In this document: positions 7,297 through 15,597 of the stretch, piece after piece
Layout: each line of letters begins with the position of its first letter
How positions within the stretch are numbered: the first letter of the stretch is position 1
Assembly (NCBI RefSeq): GCF_000737335.2
Contig: NZ_JMCC02000080.1
Span: 1 to 64,000 of the forward strand
Direction: 5' to 3'
Source of the DNA: Enhygromyxa salina
GTDB lineage: Bacteria; Myxococcota_A; Polyangia; Nannocystales; Nannocystaceae
Length of the DNA: 64,000 nucleotides
The notes under the pieces: model-generated
What the model saw: only the letters and a program-made list of their open reading frames with translations
Databases searched by the model: none
Told to the model about the DNA's origin: nothing
Made by a program: the position numbers and the translations under genes

Positions 7297-8771
7297 GGTT
7301 GCTTGTTCTTGGGCGTGGGCTTCGCCTTTGGTTTGTCCGCGGCCTTGTCTGGCGCAGCTTGCTCCGCAGGCGTCATCCCAAGGTCGAGCATCATCATCCT
7401 CAGGTCAAAGCCGATCCGGCGCAGCTCCGCTGCAATCTCGTCAGCCTTGCGCGACTTGGCGGAGTCGAGCTTGGCCAGCTTCTCGACCCGACCGAACAGT
7501 TCAGTAAATTTTGGCTTGGTCGTTGGTGCTGCCTTGTCGCGCGCGCTGGCCAAGATTGACTGGGCGTGCGCGAGGTGGTCGGCCGCTCGCATGCTCCGCG
7601 TCGCGTCCGACAGCCCTTCGCTCTCGGCGATCTCGAGCCACATCAGGGCGTCGACCAGGGCCACGAGCTCCTGCTCCTGCCTCGAAGCCATCACGGCCTG
7701 CATCGCTTGGCGGCGGACCAGGCTCATCGCGTGACGCTCGACCCGCGCAAATGCCTCGAGCTGCTTGGTGTCCTTTGCGTCGCCGCGATCGAGCCCGGTA
7801 CGCAGCGGCGCGATCTCTTCGAGCAACATCGCCACCAGCTTTTTCTCTTGCGGATCGCCCTGGTCCTCGGCCAGCGGCCCAAGCTGATCCGCGGCGGCAG
7901 TCAGCGAGCGCTTGGCCTCCGCGAAGTCGCCCCGCTCAACGGCGGCGTGGGCGTCTTTCACCAATTGATGGGCCTGGAACTCTGGCGTGCTGGCGACGAT
8001 CTGAATCACACCGAATGACGCGCCCGCGCGCACCAGTAGATCTTTGGCCTGGCCAAGCTTGCCCTGTTCCAGCAATTGCTGGGCGCCGAGCACGTGAATC
8101 TGTGTCGTCGCAATTGGCAGGTCCAGCTCTGTATAGATCAGGCTGCCCTCGATGAGCGCGAGGTCCTCCGACTTGTCGGCCTTGCTCACCGTGTCTGGCT
8201 GTTGCCCTTTGCGTAGCTCATGGCGGGCTTTGATGTCTTCGCCGTGGGCGTTGATCTTGGTCCACATCGCCAACAGCGGGACAGTGTCAAAGGCCGGCTC
8301 GGTGGCCGCAACGGCCAGGGTATGCTTGCCGCGCCACACCTCCACGAGGATGTCGACATTTGGTCGGGTGGCTTTGATCTTGTCGAGCCCCGCCGCGGCC
8401 TTCGTGAGCGACTCCTTGGCCGCGTCGGCCTGCTCGGCGTCGAGGGCCTCGACCGCCTCACCGATCGCCGTAGCCACCTCGCGCCCGGTCTCGACCAAGA
8501 TCTTGGCTGACGGGTCCTCGGCGGGGGCGGCGACCTCTGCGTCGATTGCTGCGGCATCAACCGTCTTGTCCGGCGTGTCCGTGCCCGGCTGGCCCGCCGT
8601 GGCCTCAACCGTGATTGGCTTGTCGTCGGCTGGGGGCTCGGGTGCCTTCTTGCCCATCTCCGACGGCGTTGACTTGGACTTGCCGAGTTCACTGGGTTTT
8701 TCACAACCCACGAGCGCGAGCAGCGTCGCGGTGAGGACACTGGTCGACAGGATCGAATGCGAGGATTTCAT
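7284..8771 (-). CDS. Lipoprotein, YfdX-like helical protein
   Basis: A 495-residue predicted lipoprotein with lipobox LVGC (Cys23), then a Pro/Lys/Ala linker to about residue 85. The body is almost wholly alpha-helical with repeating ALDAEQADAAKESLTKAAAGL and AVERGDFAEAKRSLTAAADQL segments. The spacing of these helices and the central SLIYTELDLPIATTQIHVL stretch resemble the YfdX family, periplasmic helical proteins induced under acid and other stress in enterobacteria. The match is by pattern, so an unrelated helical repeat protein is possible. The C-terminus is a Lys/Pro/Ala tail. Chaperone-like or scaffold function would be inference. Confidence 0.65.
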   Translation of the reverse strand: MKSSHSILSTSVLTATLLALVGCEKPSELGKSKSTPSEMGKKAPEPPADDKPITVEATAGQPGTDTPDKTVDAAAIDAEVAAPAEDPSAKILVETGREVATAIGEAVEALDAEQADAAKESLTKAAAGLDKIKATRPNVDILVEVWRGKHTLAVAATEPAFDTVPLLAMWTKINAHGEDIKARHELRKGQQPDTVSKADKSEDLALIEGSLIYTELDLPIATTQIHVLGAQQLLEQGKLGQAKDLLVRAGASFGVIQIVASTPEFQAHQLVKDAHAAVERGDFAEAKRSLTAAADQLGPLAEDQGDPQEKKLVAMLLEEIAPLRTGLDRGDAKDTKQLEAFARVERHAMSLVRRQAMQAVMASRQEQELVALVDALMWLEIAESEGLSDATRSMRAADHLAHAQSILASARDKAAPTTKPKFTELFGRVEKLAKLDSAKSRKADEIAAELRRIGFDLRMMMLDLGMTPAEQAAPDKAADKPKAKPTPKNKQPSQG

Positions 8772-8972
8772 GGTGATGCCCTTCGTTCATCCCGAGGCTA
8801 GCGCCACTTGCCCCATTGACGAGCGCCGCGTCGCGCAAACATGAGACATGCACACAGACGCGCCGCGCCAGATTTACTGCTCTCGCCCGCTGCCCACGGT
8901 GCGCCCGAGCACGAACGCCGCCCGGCAGTGGGCCAGCCATTTCACCAAGCTAACGCGCGGGTCAAAGCCGGC

Positions 8973-10814
8973 TCAGCTCGCCGCGCGGTCGGGCTCGAGC
9001 GCGGCTTGGCGGGCGACCAGCCGGGCATAGTTGCCGCTCTGGCCCATCAGCTCGGTGTGGGTGCCCGACTCGACGACTTGGCCGTGGTCGAGCACGACGA
9101 TCCGATCCGCGTCGCGGATCGTGCTGAGCCGATGCGCGATGACCAGGGTCGTGCGGCCCTTTTGCAGGCCTTCGAGGGCGGCCTGAACCAGGTGCTCGCT
9201 CTCGCTGTCGAGCGCCGAGGTAGCCTCGTCGAGCAGCAAGACCTTTGGATCACGCAGGATCGCCCGGGCGATCGCCAAGCGCTGGCGCTGGCCACCGCTG
9301 AGCTTGACCCCGCGCTCACCGATGATCGTGTCGTAGCCGTCGGGGAATTCGCGCACGAAGCCGTCGGCGTTGGCGGCCTTGGTCGCGGCGATGAGCTCCT
9401 CGTCGGTCGCGTCGAGCCGACCGTAGCGGACGTTCTCGCGGATCGTGCCCGAGAACAGCACCGGGTCCTGCGAGACCTCGGCCATCGCCCCCCGCAACGA
9501 CGCAAGCTTCAGATCACGAATGTCGTGACCATCGAAGGTGATGCGGCCTTGCTGGGGATCCCAAAACCGCAGCAGCAGCCGGCCAATCGTGGTCTTGCCC
9601 GAGCCGCTCGAGCCGACCAGCGCGCAGACCTGACCGGGGGCGATGCTGAGCTGCAAGTCGCGGATGACCTCGAGATCGCGGTCGCCGTAGGCAAAGGACA
9701 CGCCCTCGAAGCGGATCTCACCGCGAGGATGGCTGAGCTCGATCGCGTTGGGGGCGTCCTCGATCTCGGGCGGGCTGTCCAGAATCTCGAACAGGCGAGC
9801 CGTGGCACCCAGCGCTTGGTTGTAGCTGCCAACCACCCCCGCGAGGCTGCCAACCCCGCCAGCAACGGCGAGCGTGTACATGAAAAATTTACCGAGCTCG
9901 GCCGGCTCGATCGCGCCGTTGATCACCATGTGCCCGCCAAGCCAGAAGATCCCCGCGATCGCCCCAAACGCGAGGAAGCTCGCCACCGACATGAACCAAC
10001 TGCGCGCGCGGATCTGCTTGACGAACAGCTTGAACGCGCGCTCGATGCCATCGCCGTAGCGCTCCGCCTCGTGATCTTCGCGGGTGAACGACTGCACGGT
10101 GTCGACAGCCGACAGACCTTCTTGCAGCTGACCGGCCGCCTGCGCGAGCTGATCTTGGGCCTGACGCGCGAGCTTGCGGATCACCCGACCCCACAAATTG
10201 GCGGCGATCACCAGCGGCGGGACCACCAACAACATCGCGCCGGTCAGCTTGGGGCTGACGAGCAACAACATGATGATGCCGCCAAACAAGGTCAGGATGT
10301 TGCGCAGCGCGAGGCTGAGATCCTGACCGATCACGCTCTGCAGCCGGGTCGCGTCGTCGGATTGGCGCGACAACAGCTCACCGGTGCGGTTGGAGTGGAA
10401 GTAGCGCTGCGTCATCGTGAGCAGGTGGCGGTGGACCTCGCGGCGCAGATCCGCGACGACCCGCTCACCGACCCAGCTCATCAGGTAGTGGCGGACGAAG
10501 GTGAACACCGACCCAATCGCAAACACGCTGACCAACACCAGGGTGTTTTGATTGAGCGAGGCGGCGTCCTGCTCGGCGAACGCGTCACCCAGCAGCTCGC
10601 CGAAGTACCACGGGTAGACCAGCCCAAGCGCAGAGCCGACGACCAGCGAAGCGATCGCTATCGCCAGCCGACCCTCGTAGGGCTTGGTGTAGCGAAACAA
10701 TCGGAGCAGCCGTCGCCACGGCTTTTGCTCGTCGATCGCGGCGTTCTCCTCGATCTCCCCCCTGCCCGGTCGATCGTCCTTGCTCGGAGACTGCGCGCTT
10801 TCCTCGCTCGCCAT
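8973..10814 (-). CDS. ABC exporter, fused permease-ATPase (MsbA/LmrA type)
   Basis: Start chosen at ATG 10814 (613 residues), with a GGAGG box about 12 bases upstream; a GTG 21 bp earlier is possible. Residues about 35-330 are a type I exporter membrane domain with six hydrophobic segments. The ATPase domain is complete: Walker A GSSGSGKT near residue 400, Q-loop, signature LSGGQRQRLAIARA, Walker B VLLLDEATSALD and H-loop AHRLST. It would act as a homodimer exporting a lipid, peptide or drug-like substrate; the sequence does not fix the substrate. It is a single gene with no adhesion-protein or outer-membrane partner beside it. Export of the polyketide encoded 15 kb away is possible but not supported. 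Confidence 0.93.
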   Translation of the reverse strand: MASEESAQSPSKDDRPGRGEIEENAAIDEQKPWRRLLRLFRYTKPYEGRLAIAIASLVVGSALGLVYPWYFGELLGDAFAEQDAASLNQNTLVLVSVFAIGSVFTFVRHYLMSWVGERVVADLRREVHRHLLTMTQRYFHSNRTGELLSRQSDDATRLQSVIGQDLSLALRNILTLFGGIIMLLLVSPKLTGAMLLVVPPLVIAANLWGRVIRKLARQAQDQLAQAAGQLQEGLSAVDTVQSFTREDHEAERYGDGIERAFKLFVKQIRARSWFMSVASFLAFGAIAGIFWLGGHMVINGAIEPAELGKFFMYTLAVAGGVGSLAGVVGSYNQALGATARLFEILDSPPEIEDAPNAIELSHPRGEIRFEGVSFAYGDRDLEVIRDLQLSIAPGQVCALVGSSGSGKTTIGRLLLRFWDPQQGRITFDGHDIRDLKLASLRGAMAEVSQDPVLFSGTIRENVRYGRLDATDEELIAATKAANADGFVREFPDGYDTIIGERGVKLSGGQRQRLAIARAILRDPKVLLLDEATSALDSESEHLVQAALEGLQKGRTTLVIAHRLSTIRDADRIVVLDHGQVVESGTHTELMGQSGNYARLVARQAALEPDRAAS

Positions 10815-10918
10815 GCGGGGCAGCCTACCTCCCACGCTGCGCGAGTCGACTGTTGTCCCCCCGGTCTGGGCGGGTTTTGGCGACCCGCGGTGCGAGTAGG
10901 GTCACCACTGGCTGGCGC

Positions 10919-11188
10919 TCACTCGGACGGGTCGGGCTCCCAGCTCCCGCGCCGCGCGCCACGGCGACGCTTGAGCTGGTACTCGTGTGCGGACGCCTGG
11001 CTGCGCGAGTACGGGCCCCAGCTGCGATCGAGTGTCCACGGTCGACCGGCCCGGGTCGACTTGGCGCCGCCGTCCTGCTCGCCGTTGTGCTGCGCGAGCC
11101 GGCGCTCGAGCTCGGTGGTGATCCCAACGTAGGTCCGGCCGCCCGCTGATCGCAGCAGGTACAGCCACCAGCGCGGCTCGTCACTCAC
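10919..11188 (-). CDS. GIY-YIG domain protein (UPF0213/YhbQ-like)
   Basis: An 89-residue protein consisting of one GIY-YIG domain. WWLYLLRSAGGRTYVGIT supplies the two signature blocks (here LYL and YVG), followed by the conserved ELERRLAQHNGE helix with catalytic-type Arg and the KSTRAGRPW segment. The size equals that of stand-alone YhbQ-type proteins, which are small nucleases or damage-response proteins of uncertain role. It lies alone between the ABC exporter and the dehydrogenase. Confidence 0.88.
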   Translation of the reverse strand: MSDEPRWWLYLLRSAGGRTYVGITTELERRLAQHNGEQDGGAKSTRAGRPWTLDRSWGPYSRSQASAHEYQLKRRRGARRGSWEPDPSE

Positions 11189-11230
11189 GGCGCGAGCTTA
11201 GATCGTTCAACGCGTTTAGTCTTCGCGTCG

Positions 11231-12040
11231 ATGCCGATCGATCTTCATCAACGCAAGGTGCTGCTGACCGGCGCGTCTGGAGGGCTTGGCGTCCACGTCG
11301 CGCGCGCGCTCGCTGGCGCGGGCGCCCACCTGATCCTGACCGCCCGCGACGCGGACAAGCTCAGCGAGCTCGCGGCCGCGTGCGAGCGCGCCGGCGCGCA
11401 GGTCAGCGTGATCGCGGCCGACCTCGCCAACCCAGACGATCGCGCGCGCTTGATCGAGTCCGCGGGTGAGATCGACGTGCTGATCAACAACGCCGGGGTC
11501 GAGTACACCCGGCGCCTGCTCGACCAGAGCGACGCGCAGGTCCACGACCAGATCGCCCTCAACCTCGCGGTGCCGATCGATCTCACCCGCCGCGTGCTGC
11601 CCCCCATGCTCGCCCGCAAGCGCGGGACGATCGTCAATATCTCGTCGATGTCGGGCAAGGGCGCGACCCCCTACAACAGCGTGTACGCGGCGACCAAGCA
11701 CGGCCTCAACGGCTTCACCACCTCGCTGGGCCTCGAGCTGCACGGCACGGGTGTCCACGTTGGGGTGGTGTGCCCAGGCTTCGTGTCCGAGGGCATGTGG
11801 GGGCGCACGGGTATCCGGGCGCCGCTGGCCTTGCGCGAGGTTCGGCCGCAGAAGGTGGCGGCAGGCGTGATGAAGGTGCTGCGCGGGGCCAAGCAGGTGC
11901 TGGTCACCGAGGGACCCGTGCGGCCGCTGCTCGCGTTGGTCGAGCTGTTTCCAGGGATCGAGGCCCCGATGCTGCGAATGACGAACATCGTGCGCACGCT
12001 CGAGCGCCGCGCCGACGCCCTGGACGCAGCGCAGGACTGA
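11231..12040 (+). CDS. Short-chain dehydrogenase/reductase
   Basis: A 269-residue classical SDR. The cofactor motif TGASGGLG lies near residues 14-21, an Arg in TARD after the second strand favours NADP(H), NNAG is near residue 88, and the catalytic set is Ser in ISSMSG and Tyr/Lys in YAATK. The C-terminal 60 residues (PLLALVELFPGIEAPML) are hydrophobic and could contact a membrane or a lipid substrate, as in acyl-lipid-processing SDRs. No neighbour indicates a substrate. The start ATG at 11231 leaves 42 bp to the divergent GIY-YIG gene. Confidence 0.9.
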   Translation: MPIDLHQRKVLLTGASGGLGVHVARALAGAGAHLILTARDADKLSELAAACERAGAQVSVIAADLANPDDRARLIESAGEIDVLINNAGVEYTRRLLDQSDAQVHDQIALNLAVPIDLTRRVLPPMLARKRGTIVNISSMSGKGATPYNSVYAATKHGLNGFTTSLGLELHGTGVHVGVVCPGFVSEGMWGRTGIRAPLALREVRPQKVAAGVMKVLRGAKQVLVTEGPVRPLLALVELFPGIEAPMLRMTNIVRTLERRADALDAAQD

Positions 12041-12091
12041 GGGATTGGACGCGAGTGCGTGACCGCGCAGCTCCGCAGCTGGCTCCGGGGC

Positions 12092-12199
12092 TCACGCGGG
12101 CGGGACCATACAGATGCCGATGTCCTCGTACTCGGGCGGCGCGACGAGGTCCACTGGCAGACGCCATCTGCGGACCCCGTAGATCCATGAACGCAACAT
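12092..12199 (-). pseudogene. Coding-like C-terminal remnant, or a 35-residue ORF
   Basis: The minus strand reads RRWRLPVDLVAPPEYEDIG and ends in PPA and a stop at 12092-12094. Nearly every codon in the last 20 ends in G or C, as real genes do here, while the frame has a stop just before an ATG at 12199. It could be the tail of a decayed gene in the gap between the dehydrogenase and the 12256-12993 gene. I do not recognise the family. Confidence 0.35.
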
Positions 12200-12255
12200 T
12201 CACGCGATGCACCTGGCCAGCAATGACCAGGCACATCGCGCTGCGCTGTCTCGGC

Positions 12256-12993
12256 TCAGGGGTTTGAGACGCGGCCGCGGACCTCCCACAGTCCGCGACG
12301 GCTGTAGTTCCCGAAGAACGAGATCTCGGCGGGGGCGGGCAGCAGCTGCCGCATGTCCCACATGAAGACCTCCATACCCAGCAGATCATCTGGGTTCAGC
12401 ATGCTGCCCAGGTTCTGCAGCGGCCGTTGTGCCCCCAAGATCGCCGCCTTGACCTGGCCGGGAAGCCCGGTGCGCATCAGCGGCGAGAGGCAGTTGTGAA
12501 CATCGACCGGCTCGAAGGCGGGCCGCCCAAACGGCGAATCCATCTTGTTGTTGATCATGTGCTTCAGCTGGCTATCGATCAACATTCGCATCGCCACGTA
12601 GCCGGCGGCGACGCCACCGTTCGTGTACCAGTCTTGCTCGAGCAACATCGAGATCACGCCGACCGAGGCCCAATTCGACGTTGGTGGACCCGCCGGGGTC
12701 AGGATCTTGTTGTTGGGGATCGGGATCTTCATGCTCCCAACCGGCGCTGGGATCGCGATGGTCTGCCCACGCCCGACTTGGGTGACGCCAAGGTTGCCGT
12801 GGTGTCCCGTGGCTGGGGTGTACAGCAGCGGATCCGTGGTCGCGACCCGGAGCATGTCGTTGGGGGGAACCCCTGGATCTTCGATGGGCGGCGAATCGAG
12901 GCCGAAGAAGAAGTTCCACATGTAGGGCTCGGCGCGGCCCCAGAAGTCCCCATCGCGGATACAAGTGAGGTTGTCCAGAGTGATCGTTGGCAT
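12256..12993 (-). CDS. Conserved-looking hypothetical protein
   Basis: A 245-residue protein from ATG 12993, with GAAAG eight bases upstream. It begins PTITLDNLTCIRDGDFWGR and contains MWNFFFGLDSPP, so the first 50 residues form a short strand-rich unit with an acidic loop. There is no signal peptide and no clear membrane segment. Later stretches (VGRGQTIAIPAPVGSMKIPI and EQDWYTNGGVAAGYVAMRML) suggest a mixed alpha/beta fold. N-terminal blocks of this kind occur in small stand-alone proteins of actinobacteria and myxobacteria without known function, which I mention only as an impression. It is transcribed away from its right-hand neighbour's end and appears monocistronic. Confidence 0.75.
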   Translation of the reverse strand: MPTITLDNLTCIRDGDFWGRAEPYMWNFFFGLDSPPIEDPGVPPNDMLRVATTDPLLYTPATGHHGNLGVTQVGRGQTIAIPAPVGSMKIPIPNNKILTPAGPPTSNWASVGVISMLLEQDWYTNGGVAAGYVAMRMLIDSQLKHMINNKMDSPFGRPAFEPVDVHNCLSPLMRTGLPGQVKAAILGAQRPLQNLGSMLNPDDLLGMEVFMWDMRQLLPAPAEISFFGNYSRRGLWEVRGRVSNP

Positions 12994-13239
12994 TGTATTG
13001 GTCTTTCTCGCAACTTCCACGCGCCGATCCCGGGCGTGACTGAGAATTCAGCGCCGCTCGAAGTCGAACATCATTGTCGCGAATGTTCATATATGCGTGG
13101 CAGCCAGGCCCGGCACGCGACACGGCACGGCCAGCGACGTGCCGCCGACTCGACCTAATGCAACTCTCCCGATATCCGCGCCACGTGGGCCGACGACGTC
13201 GCCGGTAAAATGATCGCCGCGCTCGCAACGCCCAACGCG

Positions 13240-13271
13240 AGACAGCGCCGCACATGGCGGCGCTGTCTTTT
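13240..13271 (+). terminator. Strong intrinsic terminator hairpin (plus-strand orientation)
   Basis: A perfect 11-12 bp inverted repeat (GACAGCGCCGC / GCGGCGCTGTC) with a 5-base loop is followed on the plus strand by TTTT. No plus-strand gene ends before it. On the minus strand the same hairpin lies 22 bp after the stop of the 13293-13754 gene and could terminate that gene without a U-tract. Confidence 0.75.
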
Positions 13272-13292
13272 GGGGAAACTCGTGGTGGGTGA

Positions 13293-13754
13293 TCAACCGG
13301 CCGGAGCCAGGTTGAACTCGTAGCGCAAGCGCATGCCCGCTTCAGCTGGCTGGTCAAAGCCCCAGTTTGCGGCGGCGTCGCTGATGCACTGGACCAGCGC
13401 CTCATCGCTGATCGAGCTGCCGTCAACCGCGGTCACGGAAGTTGGGACCCCGTCGGCGCCAAACGTGAACTCGGCGTTGAGCTTGCCTTTGAGGTCGGGG
13501 TTCCCCTCGAGCGCGGCCACGTAGCAGTCGCTGACGTCGCTGAAGTGGTCGGTGATCGTCTCGTCGAAGCTGGCCTTGCTGAGGATCTGCGGGGCCTCGT
13601 CCTCGACTTCGGCGGGGGCGGGCTCGGGCGCGTCGTCCTCGTCGTCATCCCCCGCGGTCGCGTCATCGGGGGTGGTCGTCTCTTCCTTTTTGCAGCCAAC
13701 GGTGCACAGCAGCGCGAGGGTGCAAGCGGCGGTGATCCAAGTGCGCGTGGTCAT
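13293..13754 (-). CDS. Lipoprotein with AgmX/PglI (TonB-like) C-terminal domain
   Basis: A 153-residue lipoprotein. The signal peptide ends in lipobox TVGC (Cys21), then comes an acidic linker (DDATAGDDDEDDAPEPAPAE). The C-terminal 85 residues read ITDHFSDVSDCYVAALEGN, KLNAEFTFGADGVP, SSISDEALVQCISDAAANW and LRYEFNLAP. This is the AgmX/PglI C-terminal pattern found on many myxobacterial gliding and envelope proteins, including the two conserved Cys (in DCY and QCI). The usual N-terminal partners (FHA, repeats) are absent, so this is a minimal lipid-anchored version. The ATG at 13754 is preferred; a GTG three codons upstream is also possible. Confidence 0.82.
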   Translation of the reverse strand: MTTRTWITAACTLALLCTVGCKKEETTTPDDATAGDDDEDDAPEPAPAEVEDEAPQILSKASFDETITDHFSDVSDCYVAALEGNPDLKGKLNAEFTFGADGVPTSVTAVDGSSISDEALVQCISDAAANWGFDQPAEAGMRLRYEFNLAPAG

Positions 13755-13773
13755 GACGCGCACAGGTGTACCA

Positions 13774-15582
13774 CTAAACCAACCCGACTTTGGACAGCGC
13801 CCGCATGGACTCGGACAACAAGGTTCGCGCGGGCCCAGACGCGTCGATCACGTTGAACCGACACAGCAGCGGATCGACCGGCGCCCACTTGTCACGCAGG
13901 GCCTGATACACGTCCCAGTCGGCGTCTGAGGGATCCCCGGTGCGAGCCGCGAGCCGCTCACGGATCAGCTCGGCGGGCGCGTTGAGGACCAACAGGTGGA
14001 CCGGGACGCCCCAGCCGATCGCGGCCTGGACAAACGCTTCGCGACGCCCGGCCTCGACGAAGGTCGCGTCGACGAGGGCCCGGCCACCGGCAAGGCACAC
14101 CTCAGCGGCGCGCTCGAGACAGGCGGCGTAGGTGCGGTCGCTCCACTCGCTGGTGTAGATGCCTTGGTTGATCTGGGACCCCCGATCTTCCAAGGGGGAT
14201 GCCCGCTCAACCAAGGGCATCCCGGGAGGTGTTGGGCTCTGGGCGGGGGATGCCCGCTCAACCAAGGGCATCCCGGGAGGTGTTGGGCTCAGGGCGGGGG
14301 ATGCCCGCTCAAACGGATTGAGCCCAGCGAGTCGCTTGCGGACCTCGTCGGCGCGGATCCACACGAACCCGGCGGTCTCTCGCAGCGCTCGCGCCAACAC
14401 GGACTTCCCCGTGCCCGGCAGCCCCGCGACGAGGACCATGCACGGGCGCGCGCTGGGCTTGGACAGCTCGACCAAGGCCAGGCGGGCGCGGGCCTCGGCT
14501 TTGGCTCGCGCGTGGCCGCGGGCGTCGTCGCCAAGCTCGGGCTCCGAGGCCGCCATCGCGGCGACCTTCGCCCGTACGGTGGCCCGATACCCGGCATAGA
14601 AGGGCAACAGCCGCTCGACGTCGGCGTCGCCGCTGGCCGAGATGAAGTCGTCCGCGAAGCAGCGCGCGAGCTGCCAGGCGCCGCGGGCCTGCAGGTCCAT
14701 GATCAGGAACGCAATGTCTGCGACTGGGTCGGACCAGCGAAACCGCTCGGTGAACTCGATGCGATCGATGATCAGCAGCTCGCGCCGGCCGATCGCGTTC
14801 AGCAAGTCGTCGTCGATCAGCTCCGCGTCTTCGCGGCTGGCGTGGCCAAGGCTGTAGACGTGCTCGAGACGCAGATCCCCGTGGGTGTCGCGGATCGCCC
14901 CCGTCTCGCAGCGGGCCCGGATCAGCGGACTGACGCGGGCGAGCTCGGCCTCGGTCGCGGCACGCAGGCGCCCAAGCAGGTCGCGATCGATCGGCGCGGG
15001 CTGGCCAAATTCGGCGGCGACATCGAGCATCGCGTCGAGCTGCGCGAAATTTTCCTGCATGTTCTCGATGACGGTGTCGAGACCACCAAGCTGAGCCAGC
15101 TCCGGGTGCGCGGCCGCGTGCGCGGCCCCGTCGCGATAAAACCCAACCAGCGCCGCCGCCAGCCCCCACAGCTGCGGACGGCCGAGCTCCCCCCGCTCGA
15201 GCAAGCTGGCAAAGGTCGCGGACTCGGGCAGCCGCCGCATCCACACGCCCCACTCGATCACCTTGTCTGACCCATCGGGCCTGGGTGCGCGCTCGATCTG
15301 GACCACGCCGTCACGCCGAACGACAGTGACCAGCCCCCGGTAGACACCCGGCGCGAGCTCCTGATTGACCTCGAGCTCTGCTTCGCAGTCACGCCGGCGA
15401 CCTTCGAGGGTCGTGAAGTCCAAGAACCCAAAGTCGACGGGCTTGTGGATCTTGAACACCTCGCGGCCGATCAGGAACACGACCGAGATGTGGGTCTGGA
15501 TCACCTCTACGGTCGCGTCTGGACCGTGCCATGGGTAGGCGGTTGGCTGGCTCAGGGCCTTGATCAGCGCTTCGAGTTGCAC
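13774..15582 (-). CDS. Aminoglycoside-phosphotransferase-like / P-loop kinase fusion
   Basis: A 602-residue two-domain protein. Residues 1-340 resemble the APH-like kinase half: THGDLRLEHVY contains the catalytic-loop pattern HGDxxxxH and IIDRIEFTERFRWSDP corresponds to the Mg-binding IDxIEF segment. Residues about 375-590 are a shikimate/zeta-type P-loop kinase with Walker A GLPGTGKS near 385, GFVWIRADEVRKRL and ALVDATFVEAGRR. Such fusions are widespread and of unknown substrate. Between the RKRLAGLNP and NQGIYTSEWSDRTY segments about 40 residues of repeat peptide are inserted (see the repeat at 14194). It lies 15 bp after the CBS gene, so the two are co-transcribed. The nearby 13774 stop is 19 bp from the next lipoprotein start. 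Confidence 0.88.
   Translation of the reverse strand: MQLEALIKALSQPTAYPWHGPDATVEVIQTHISVVFLIGREVFKIHKPVDFGFLDFTTLEGRRRDCEAELEVNQELAPGVYRGLVTVVRRDGVVQIERAPRPDGSDKVIEWGVWMRRLPESATFASLLERGELGRPQLWGLAAALVGFYRDGAAHAAAHPELAQLGGLDTVIENMQENFAQLDAMLDVAAEFGQPAPIDRDLLGRLRAATEAELARVSPLIRARCETGAIRDTHGDLRLEHVYSLGHASREDAELIDDDLLNAIGRRELLIIDRIEFTERFRWSDPVADIAFLIMDLQARGAWQLARCFADDFISASGDADVERLLPFYAGYRATVRAKVAAMAASEPELGDDARGHARAKAEARARLALVELSKPSARPCMVLVAGLPGTGKSVLARALRETAGFVWIRADEVRKRLAGLNPFERASPALSPTPPGMPLVERASPAQSPTPPGMPLVERASPLEDRGSQINQGIYTSEWSDRTYAACLERAAEVCLAGGRALVDATFVEAGRREAFVQAAIGWGVPVHLLVLNAPAELIRERLAARTGDPSDADWDVYQALRDKWAPVDPLLCRFNVIDASGPARTLLSESMRALSKVGLV
14194..14312 (-). repeat. 51-bp palindrome-bearing repeat inserted in frame in a kinase gene
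   Basis: Two complete 51-bp units (14194-14244, 14245-14295) and the first 17 bp of a third. Each begins GGGGGATGCCC and contains an exact 9-bp inverted repeat, GGGATGCCC with GGGCATCCC, around a 10-base loop. On the coding strand each unit encodes a 17-residue Pro/Ser-rich peptide (ERASPAQSPTPPGMPLV). The units lie between conserved kinase blocks and keep the frame. Confidence 0.93.
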
Positions 15583-15597
15583 GAGCGTGGCCGTTCT

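Noticed and set aside
8973..10814. ABC exporter as part of the polyketide cluster
   Set aside because: It lies about 14 kb away across housekeeping genes, and nothing in the sequence ties it to the synthase.
8841..11132. 763-residue plus-strand open frame
   Set aside because: Antisense to the ABC exporter, whose ATPase motifs are unmistakable on the minus strand.
12100..12236. HypC-like start MCLVIAGQV on the minus strand
   Set aside because: The frame continues upstream without a start signal and the following sequence does not keep the HypC pattern, so the resemblance is by chance.
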